Shown: piece by piece, positions 54,786-64,000 of the stretch
Layout: each line of letters opens with the position of its first letter
Numbering within the stretch: position 1 is the first letter of the stretch
Assembly (NCBI GenBank): GCA_032622095.1
Contig: CP136064.1
Coordinates: 46,329,573 to 46,393,572 of the forward strand
Origin: Siphonodentalium dalli
Lineage: Eukaryota > Mollusca > Scaphopoda > Gadilida > Siphonodentaliidae
Length of the DNA: 64,000 nucleotides
Reading direction: 5' to 3'
Position numbers and translations under genes: made by a program
Notes under the pieces: generated by a model
Seen by the model: the letters and a program-made list of their open reading frames with translations, nothing else
What the model was told of the DNA's origin: nothing
Database searches by the model: none

Positions 54786-57391
54786 GTGTGACTAATTACT
54801 GCCAGGGCAAGCCCGGACACGCCCGGGCAAGCCCGGTGGGCCCGGGCAGCCACATGGGCCCGCGGACAGTGTAATGTGATGGCTTATGGTAGTAGGATAC
54901 AAAATGAGCATAGATTGTGAAAATTGACTTGCTGTGTCATCCACCGGCGGGTGTATTAACCCTTCAAATGCCGATATTGACTAAAAGAATCAGGGAGAGT
55001 CCGGGCACACAGGGACCCGATCAGATTATATATTGATGACTAATGGTAGCGAGGCACTTACTAAAGGTATACTTTGAAGATTGACTCGCCATCTCGTTCA
55101 CGACCGGCTTCATTAACCCCTTAAATAACGGTACGCACCAGAAGAACACAGGAGAGGCCGGGCCAGCCAGGACAGCCCCATGGGCCCATGGACAACATAA
55201 TATGATGCATTATGGTAGTGGGATACATACTAAGTATAGTTTGCGAACGTTTATTTGCTGTGTCATACACGGTTGGTTTTTATTAACCCTTTAAATTCCG
55301 ATATTGGCTAAATAGTGGAATAGACTAGTAAATTTATTTTTCACTTTATCATGACTAAAGTATGAAATTTTGCACATATGTACACATTCACATACTAATT
55401 GATATTAGGTTTGGAACCACGCTGCAATTTCACTTTAACCCCTCTTTTAAGGGATGTCCCAAATTTAAAGAGCGTTTCATAATTATATAATTTACTAAAT
55501 GTCGCAATTACTCTTACCATGGAATATGCAATTAAAATTTAGGCATATGCAGCAAGTATGACTCTGCGATATATATTTATACATTTGAAGGCCAAAATTG
55601 GAAACCCCCGTCCAAGATGGCCCTCAAAATGGCAGCCGTGAATGACATTTTTTCACTAATATATCCTATACATGGCCAGAATCCCACAAGAAGTTTTCGG
55701 AAAAATAACATTCTGCATCATTTAAAATTGACTTGTCATGCCCCATGAGGTAAAGGGACAACGAAAATATAATATTTAGTTGCCAGTTGATTAATTAGCA
55801 TGCTTAATAACAAAGTGAATCACAATTTGCTACATTTACAGAAGAGTAGAGAATAATGTTCGGGATATATGTGAAAATATCAACTTTTCTATCAAATTTT
55901 GTGGACATTTTGCAAGCAATCTTGAGTATTTTAAAAAAACTCCACCTCAATGTGATGTATTTAAGACGGATTAAATCAATAAATACCAAAGATAGTTCCA
56001 AATAGTCCAAGCCTGATAAGTTAGAATTTTTAGAGAAAATTCCAATATTTTGGTAATGTAATCGTAACACTTAAGTTAACGAAGATGCATCATAAATATT
56101 AGTATTCAATGTATGTACGACAAAATGTCCAATTTTATACATCAACCACAACTTTTTACAAGCGATTGAATGGCACACTGGGACCATATTTTCCATATAT
56201 TGGCCGCCATTTTGACAGCCATTTTTAGCCAAAATGACAATTTTGATTCCATTGGGTTAATATTGTCAAAATTAATGGTATGCATCACTTATATTGTGCA
56301 GTTATGCTCATTTCTTGTTCAAATGTGACTAGGATAAAATTTATGATTTTTGGTGAAATTTTATACTGAATTCTGTAAAAATCGATTTTTTAAAAGGATT
56401 TCAAGGGGATGGAACCCCACGAATGACATATTTCATTGTTACAATGATCAGTTAACATGTACATCACAAAATAAAGTCAAATTCTCAACCAGTTCCACAA
56501 AGCTGAAACTGATATAGAATATATTAATGAAAAAATGTCAAATTTTCCCCTTACGGCTGCCATTTTGATAGCCATCTTGGACAGTGGGGGTTCCTATTTT
56601 GGTTTTCAAATGTATCAATATATCTCGCAGAGTTATTCTTACTGTATACGCCTAATTTTATATTGCACATTCCATGGTAAGAGTAATTGCGACATTTAGT
56701 AAATTATATAATTACGAAACGCTCTTTAAATTCGGGAAATCCCTTACAAGAAGGGTTAAAGTGAAAGTTCAGCGTGGTTCCACACATAATATCAATTAGT
56801 ATGTACATATGTGCAAAATTTCATACTTTAGTCATAAAGTGAACAATTTTGTTACTAGTCTATTCCACTATTTAGCCAATATCGGAATTTAAAGGGTTAA
56901 TAAAACGGGCGGTTGATGAGACAGCAAATACACGTTCGCAACCTATACTTAGTATGTATCCCACTACCATAAGTCATCATATTATGTTGTCCATGGGCCC
57001 ATGGGGCTGCCCGGGCTTGCCCGGGCTCTCATGTGTTCTTCTGGTGCATATAATCATTTAAGGGGTTAATGAAGCCGGTCGTGAACGAGATGGCGTGTCA
57101 ATCTTTAGTATACCTTTAGTAAGTGCCTCGATACCATTAGTCATCAATATATAATCTGATCGGGTCCCTATGTGCCCGGACTCTCCTAGGTTCCTTTAGT
57201 CAATATCGGCATATAAAGGGTTAATAAACCCGCCAAGTCAATTGTCATAATCTATGCTTATTATGTATCATACTACCATAAGCCATCACATTACACTGTC
57301 CGCGGACCCATGGGGCCGCCCGGGCTCGCCCGGGCTTGACCGTACGTGTCCGGCCGTGTCCGGGCTTGCCCGGGCAGTAATTAGTCACACC
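54786..57391. mobile_element. 2.6-kb foldback element with ~1-kb arms and internal subterminal repeats
   Basis: The ends GTGTGACTAATTACTGCC and GGCAGTAATTAGTCACAC are inverse. Long arms follow: about 54786-55640 pairs with 56530-57391 in reverse order (for example ATGGGCCCATGGACAACATA / TTGTCCATGGGCCCATGG, and TTTACTAAATGTCGCAATTA / AATTGCGACATTTAGTAAA). Each arm contains about three units of a ~185-bp repeat (TATGGTAGTRGGATAC ... TTAACCCTTTAAAT...GATATTG). The CCCGGG-rich tips are GC-rich. No transposase ORF. This fits Foldback-type architecture, but the superfamily is not determined. Confidence 0.85.
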
Positions 57392-57598
57392 CACATTTTT
57401 GATATACATAAATTGAAGAAGATAATTTGCTGTGAGTCTCAATGTTAATGCTTCAAATGACTTTAATTCTTTAGACATGATACTCTCAAACATTAAATCA
57501 GTTTTTCAAATGCACGTACAGTCCGTATAACTATTTAGTCCGTGTGTCCACCTGGTTAGACCACGTGACCTAACTTTACTATTTGCATCACATTTCAG

Positions 57599-57695
57599 TT
57601 AATACTGGTTATCATAGTATTGTGCAGTCTGCATCTCACGACCGGACGCCATACTATCGACCAAGAATTGCAAGATGTTCTCGATAAACATGAAG
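57599..57695 (+). CDS. Candidate exon of an unidentified second gene
   Basis: Acceptor CACATTTCAG ends at 57598 and donor GTAAGA starts at 57696. From phase 0 the 32 codons run LILVIIVLCSLHLTTGRHTI then DQELQDVLDKHE and end in phase 1. The first ten residues are very hydrophobic, so a shorter exon starting after the GTGCAG at 57621-57626 is possible. No next exon was found before 64000. A G run starts 30 bases downstream. Confidence 0.28.
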
Positions 57696-58755
57696 GTAAG
57701 AATGGCATGTTATATATGTATATATCGGGGGGGGGGGGGGGGGGGGTCGGAAATAATTTTCAGGCACGTATGGCATTTTTTCCCTTTCGATCATTTTTTG
57801 TACCCACCCACCCCCACCACCAATTGTTTTTTCCGTTTTCGGCAGTTTTTTCCGACCATTTTTTAACACCCACCCCCCTTTTAACACTAAAACAGAGATT
57901 TGCGGGGGGAAAATTCACTGTAAACAGCTGTATATGAATTTTGTGCATACTATTTATCATGGATGTTAACATGGACATGTAAATAGGAATGAGTCATTTT
58001 GAGGTCATTCGGCCAAAAAAACATGGCTGCCAGCGGCCATCTTGGATTTCAAAATTTGCAACAAGATACAACACGATAACTGCCTGCAGTCAGTTTACCA
58101 GTTATAGAATTACATTATTTCTCTCATTCAAAGTGGTTTTGAAGCCCAACTCATTGCCAAAACACTACAAAAACAAGCAGAAAATTTATTTTTTAGTTGC
58201 GGAAAAAATTGCTTGTTGGTGGCTTAGACCACCCACCCACCCCGGTATACGTGCCGGAAATTCCCCCCTGTATATATCGGATAAACCGAAAAACCGCAAA
58301 GGCCGCGCATGGCAAATTTGCTTGCGCCGAGTTGATTCTTGACCGAATGCAGAGAACATTGTCTAACGTAAAACCCACCTATCGAACTGCCATTTGGAGC
58401 CAACTATCCATTTGGTTTGGCCTACAACTTTGTCTTGATTACATGAGTATAGGCCCACAATTCAGCATGGACAGTTATTGCTGTCCAAGGTGAAAAGTAA
58501 CACGTTTAAATTATATTTAATTAGAATCCGGACTCGCCAGTTGAGGGACGTTTCCTTCGAAGTTTGCCCTTGCGCTGTGTATTCGGCTGGTATCAGCTCT
58601 ATATTTCTGTCCAATTTATTTGTTTATTTTTCTTTCTTGATTTAAAGATACCCCATCCAATTCGACATCAACTTAACATCCCATAAGACATTTATCAGGC
58701 AACAAAACATAAAAAATAATGGCAATAGACGATGGTCGTTAGGGCCTATACATAT

Positions 58756-59213
58756 GTGACCCGCCATATCAAATCCAGTCGTAAGTCGGGATTTTTTACC
58801 CTGTGCCAATGCATTCTCTTATATATGCGAGTCGACCATAGGTCGCCTCGCATATATAAGAGAATGCATTGGCCTAACAATTTTTTATCATTTTGTTTAA
58901 ATAAATGTTTCTGACAATTTTTAGGACATAAAATAAAAAAAACATCCATTACCCTGCAGGGAGCCCCACACATATATAGAAGCATATAGAAGAGTGTCGT
59001 CTGCTCATGTTTGTCTGGGGCTCTGTATGTGTGAAATTATAAAATTGTTAAAGAATACAAGAAAAAATTATTAAAATTGTAAAAAATTGTTAGGCCAATG
59101 CATTCTCTTATATATGCGAGGCGACCTATGGTCGTTTCGCATATATAAGAGAATGCATTGGCACAGGGTAAAACAAATCCCGACTTACGACTGGATTTGA
59201 TATGGCGGGTCAC
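58756..59213. mobile_element. 458-bp double-hairpin MITE, copy 3
   Basis: Same length as copy 1 and nearly identical throughout, including the internal GTGTCGTCTGCTCATGTTTG segment. One palindrome has a tip change (GGTCGTTTCGC). Recent activity is likely. Confidence 0.9.
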
Positions 59214-60114
59214 CATCACCAATACAGCGCCACACGAAACATCCAAAATAGTGCGATCAGAATGAGCATAAATAGCTTATTTTCGAAAGAGCTCTTCAAT
59301 TTTCATCTTTGGTTGGTAATGAAGTAAAAACGCTCTTTATAAAATGTGATTTTTCGAATATTCTGGCGTCGAAGAATACGAAACCTGGTAAAACTCATTA
59401 TTCAGAAGTCTAACGACACAAGAATCTTTCATAAATGGGTTTACTGATTTGTTCTCCCATTGTTGTCTGATGTAGAATACGTAAGAATAGAAGTGTTATA
59501 GTGTCTAATCGTATGGGGTTTATTGAATTTCCAATTATTATCTGAAAGAAACTTATTAGCTTGAATTCTAAGTGTCATCCCTTGACGTATAGTTTATACA
59601 CAGGGACGTGGCTAGATGTGACTCAGATCAGTATGACAATTTAATTTCGCACACCCACCCCCTTCGGGTTAGATGTTTCAAACTGAATGGTATCCTAAAA
59701 TTTCCAGTTATCGAACAAATTGTTGGCAAATTCTCATCAGTCCATCGCATATGCACCATTCCCACCCCCCCCCACCACGATGACCTTACATATACATTTA
59801 GTGTAAACAATATTTTATTATCAAGAATAGCACATATACTACATAATATACACTCTTATAACTAATGTGTAGAAATAGTCCGGTCGCCAACCCCCCGAAA
59901 TTCACGGATGCGTGTTTTGGCGTATAAAGTTTTTTTCTCTGCGGATTTTGTTAATTCAGTCATCCGACATCAATATTTTATCGGCTGGCCATCTGTCAGC
60001 CTTGAGCAATTTTTTTCATAGCGACCTAAAAAGTATACCCCCCCCCCCAATTTTTTCCCAGACTTGAAACCAGTTACTTGGAATTTGTTGCAAATTCACA
60101 TGACTAATCTGGAA

Positions 60115-61145
60115 AATGTATATATTTTCATTAAGCTAAGACATAATGACACTATTTCGTGCCAAAATTGAAACTCACCATCCAAGATGGCTACCAAAAT
60201 GGCCACCGGAAGTTAAAATATCTTCTAGATCAGTTCATGCTGTTTGGAACTGGTTGAGTAATATGACTTTATTTTGTATTTTGTATTTTAACTGATCATT
60301 GGATCAATTAAATATGCAATTATTGGGGTCCTACCCGCTTGTGATCCCTCAAAAATTCGATTTTACAGAACACGGTATAAAATTTCACAAAAAATCACAA
60401 CTCGGATTCTAGTCATATTTCAACAAGAAATGAACAGAAGGTTGCAATTAAGTAAGGCATACTATTACCTATGAATATTCCAACTAAGTGAAACCACAAT
60501 TCTTACTTTGACTCAAGATGGCTGCCAAAATGGCCGCCAAAATATGGAAAATGGTAAATATTGCCCTAGGGTGTCCTGCAATCGCTTACAAGTTGTGGTT
60601 GATGTACAAAATGGGCTATTATGCCCTCTATACATTGAATACTAACATGTCTGCTGCATCATGGTTAATTGTTACTGTTGTTATCACTGACATCACCAAT
60701 TGGACTTTTCTCACAAAAACTTGACATAAATATCGGCAAAAATTAACTTTTCTGGTTTGGACAATTTTTTCTAGTAATATTGTAACTATCATTGAATTGA
60801 AAGGTGTGTATTGTATTGGTCTATCTTAAATGTGTCACACTACGGTGTTTATAGAACAAATTGCTCGAGATGGCTTCCAAAATGGCAACCAAATTGGTAA
60901 TAAGTTATTGTTTTACATATATCATTATAACATTATATATATATAATTATTCTCTGCGTTATCCGAAAATGTAGCAAATTGTGACCCATTTGGTTATTAT
61001 ATGTGTTAGTTAATTAACTGACAATTAAATGTTCTATTATGGCTGAACCAGTTCCGTATGGGGCATGACAAATTCATTTTAAATTATGGAATTTTGCGGA
61101 GAACTTCTTTTGTGATTCTGACCATATTATTGGAAGGAAATGGGC
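60115..61145 (-). mobile_element. Partial reversed copy of the middle of the 2.6-kb foldback element
   Basis: Reverse-complement matches to 55640-56540: TGGTTGAGTAATATGACTTT ... AACTGATCA (60245-60300), TTTCACAAAAAATCACAA (60392), AAGATGGCTGCCAAAATGGC (60514) and GGGGCATGACAA...TTTAAATTATG (61060-61090). The outer arms with CCCGGG tips are absent. Confidence 0.7.
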
Positions 61146-61697
61146 AGAACTTTGAGACGGAACTGAGATGAACCATAATATATGACTATTCTGGTCTATT
61201 ATGATAAAAAAATATCAACTGGATACAGGATGGATGCCAATATGGTAGCCAGGGAGTTACTCTGTGAGCATAGGTGAGGTGAATAGGTATACATGGAGTT
61301 AGTGTATGTCATGAATGATGTGAATATGCATACAATGAGTGACTATATGGCTATGAGTGTGTTGTCCATAGTGAGATGTATAGGTATACAGGGAGAGGTC
61401 ATGGTCAGGTGTGTGGTGAATCGGTATGAACGGAGTTGACTGTATGGTGTACCCCGCTCGACAAAACAATGGGGCTGAAACTCGTCCTGTGTCACGTGAA
61501 CCTTCTGTGTATATTCTCTTTATGTTTACGTTGTAATTCTGGAGACACTACAGATATATTATAAGCACATCACAATAAGGAATTTCCACCTGACAGATTG
61601 TACTGTATCCCAAGACCCTCTAGACCGATCGTTGTGAACGTTTACATGCCTAGTAAGTATCATAAGACCGTACTGCGATATGTTTATTTTTAAACTG

Positions 61698-62904
61698 TTA
61701 AAGGTACGGTTGGCCTTGGCGGTGGGTATCCTGTGAAAATATTTCCACCCGTCAAAAACCGCCACAAACAGAAAGAACATCAAAATGTAGAATACTTTGT
61801 CCTTATACAAATAAGAAATATCACATAAACAGTATGTTATTGTGATATATTTACATACACCTGATATCTCTTCCGATTTCCCCATAGCGTTACGGTAGAC
61901 ACACCCCCTTATTCAATGCGTTCATAAACCTATGAACGTAACGTGACATCACTTTCAATGTCGTTCATAGGTTTATGAACACATTGGTCCCGGAAATCAC
62001 CGGGGATTGTCGGAAATCACCGGGGATTGTCGAACATTACCGACTGCTTGAGTATCTAGTCAGCCAATACGCAAAGGATTTGATAGCAAACAATATGTAA
62101 TCGAGGTTCACGATCGAATGGCTAGTGGCATCAAATCGTGAGCACGGGTGGCACGACTATCAGAATGTTGGTTATCATATAATCCCATATCCCATAATAT
62201 GTCAAATATAGCGAATTATCGAAATATGAAATACAACGAAAAATCGAAATAGGAAAATACAGCGAAATATAGAGCGAAATATAGAAATAGGAAATTATTT
62301 TTATAAACGAAATAACGGAGATATTTGAAAAAGTGTTTTTGACGAAATAACGGACATATTTGGAGAAGTGTTTTAAAGAGCGTAAGTATATAAATATAAA
62401 TAATAAAAGGCGGATTCAACGTGGTCATGAGTTTTTGACCGCGATAAAAAATCAGCAAACTCCGCATGAACCCCTTCGGGGTTCATGCAGTTTGGTGAAT
62501 GTTTCTCGCGGTCAAAATCCCATGACCACATTAAAACCGCCGTTCATTTCTTATATGTTTGACCATTGTTATGTAAACAAAAGCATAAAAAGTTACTTTT
62601 CTGGTGTTTGTTTATATTATGATGGTAAACATAAAGAGCGTTCTTTGTTGGTGAATTCCTGATATGGGATTATAAAGAGCGTTATGCCATTTGTGTGTGA
62701 TTAGCCAGTAGCATTGTGCTGTCTTCTGTAACACAATCAGGCTCTTGCTTAGGTAAAATATAGTAGATCTTTATGGTAACATGGTGTTTACGCGATGGTC
62801 ATGGTATCTATGAACGAAACTGTATGCGTTTTTATGTTTTTCTGTTTACGGTGTTTGGAACAAATATGAATATTTTCGACAATTACGGCATCCCGTGCCT
62901 TTAA
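61698..62904 (-). mobile_element. AAGGYACG TTAA-flanked MITE, reversed and interrupted
   Basis: Outer parts 61698-61845 and 62545-62904 match the reverse complement of the 8382-8883 copy, with TTAA at both outer borders. About 700 bases of other sequence lie between them. It contains the hairpin at 62408-62545, a GTTCATAAACCTATGAACG / CGTTCATAGGTTTATGAAC pair (61918-61980) and a tandem GGAAATCACCGGGGATTGTC (61995-62032). Confidence 0.8.
62408..62545. repeat. ~138-bp hairpin with CCCCTTCGGGG tip
   Basis: GGCGG-TTCAACGTGGTCATGA ... TTTTGACCGCGA ... GCATGAACCCC pairs with GGGGTTCATGC ... TCGCGGTCAAAA ... CATGACCACATTAAAACCGCC around TTC. Confidence 0.85.
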
Positions 62905-63054
62905 CACTTACGTACAGATGATCTTACATAATTAGATTACTTTAATGTATATATTTTATCGCACGTGTTGTACCAACATTAATTTCGTAAACCGTTTTAT
63001 AACACGCATGTTGTGTTACGGTAAAATAATATAAACGATTATTATTAAATCTAC

Positions 63055-63489
63055 TATATATTTTGAGAACTCCGTATATATATATATATATATATGTGTA
63101 TATATGTGTGTGTATATATACTTTATAGAATCGAAAACGGCTGCACCGATCGAGACCAAACTTCCCATCTAAGGATAAAAACCCACGGGAATGGTCGTCG
63201 CGCCGTAAATCGGGTCAAATTGAAAACAAAAAATTAAATTAAAAAATTAAAAAGGCACAATTAACTCATTGAAAAACAAAAAATTAAATAAAAAAATTAA
63301 TTAACAAAATTAATTAAAAAACCAGTAAATTAAAACAGCACAATTAACTCATTGAAAAACACAAAATTAAATAAAAAAATTAATTAAAAAAATTAATTGA
63401 AAAAACTCATTAAAAAAATTGTCATGTTTCTGACGATTGCCGCCAGTGGCGGACTAACCTGATAGTCTACTATGTATTTTGAGAACTCC

Positions 63490-63525
<36 letters not shown>

Positions 63526-63610
63526 GTGTGTGTATATCCTTTATAGACGCGAAAACGGCTCCACCGATTGAGCCCAAACGTCCTATATAAGGGTAAACAA
63601 CCCACGGGAA
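63055..63610 (+). repeat. Direct ~135-bp repeat around an AT-rich spacer
   Basis: TATTTTGAGAACTCCGTATA, a (TA)n tract, TATGTGTGTGTATAT, GAAAACGGCTSCACCGAT and CCCACGGGAATGGTC occur at 63057-63195 and again at 63472-63620. The spacer is low-complexity AAAAATTAATTAA with two copies of GCACAATTAACTCATTGAAA. Possibly two ends of one dispersed element. Confidence 0.75.
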
Positions 63611-64000
63611 TGGTCACTGGACCATTCGCGAGCCCGTGCGAACACTCCTTCACCCTTCAACTGCCACCGCAATGGGGATTGATGTGTTAATGATTAAACA
63701 GCGCTAGTATCTGCGGTGTCGTTGCTAAAGATCGTTACATCGGAAATATTCATGCATTTCCATTTCATAGAACTCACTTCTACGAATCCCAGGGGTGGCG
63801 AAATTGTTAATAAATGCGTTTATGTTTCTTCGATAATTGCCTAATACAATTAAAGCGTGGAGTCTGTCCATTTTCCCATGAAAAATCATATTCTGGAACC
63901 ACCGGGTTCGAGATATTTTGTTCTTTCCGACATCGTAATTTTTGTAACTCGAAATCACTCGATTCGGCGTGAATTCAGCCCTTGTGGGGCCTTCTAAAAT

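Noticed and set aside
57620-57937. 105-codon ORF reading through the candidate exon donor
   Set aside because: The part after 57695 is homopolymer glycine and low complexity. Only the segment bounded by splice sites is kept as a candidate.

Overview
The window looks like AT-rich animal nuclear DNA, probably from a spiralian marine invertebrate and perhaps a mollusc. It has long introns with GT-AG sites, many non-autonomous transposons, LINEs, a Ty3/gypsy LTR element and microsatellites, and no operons. The species cannot be named from the sequence. The mollusc guess is inference from overall texture.

The one host gene that can be read with confidence is on the + strand. Seven exons (665-785, 1638-1707, 4781-4984, 12139-12271, 14079-14780, 22263-22379, 24872-25011) join in phase. 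They encode the catalytic and C-terminal part of an astacin (M12A) zinc metalloprotease: complete zinc motif, Met-turn, the four conserved cysteines, a Cys-rich EGF-like stretch, a roughly 195-residue almost pure threonine tract, then two ShKT domains and a stop. The signal peptide, propeptide and start of the protease domain lie left of the window or were not recognised. None of these exons except parts of exon 3 shows as a simple long ORF.

Its introns are heavily colonised. Intron 1 starts with a minisatellite whose unit includes the last 13 bases of exon 1 plus the splice donor. Intron 4 has diverged repeats resembling the end of exon 4 plus its donor. Intron 2 has a TTAA-flanked element and a ~165-bp tandem repeat broken by hairpins. 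Intron 3 has two TTAA-flanked elements and an antisense LINE 3' fragment whose edge lies about 20 bases from the exon 4 acceptor. Intron 5 has a complete but decayed antisense Ty3/gypsy element (17620-21986) with 162-bp LTRs and a perfect 5-bp target duplication.

From 25 to 64 kb the window is mostly transposon sequence: several TTAA-flanked families, a MITE with paired 70-bp hairpins in three copies, two LINE RT remnants, a long 5'-truncated LINE ORF (48692-50266) nested in a larger inverted-repeat element, a rearranged LINE at 45-46.8 kb, a 2.6-kb foldback element (54786-57391) with a second partial copy at 60.1-61.1 kb, and minisatellites. Two small phase-compatible candidate exons (51190-51251, 57599-57695) may belong to a second + strand gene that I cannot identify.
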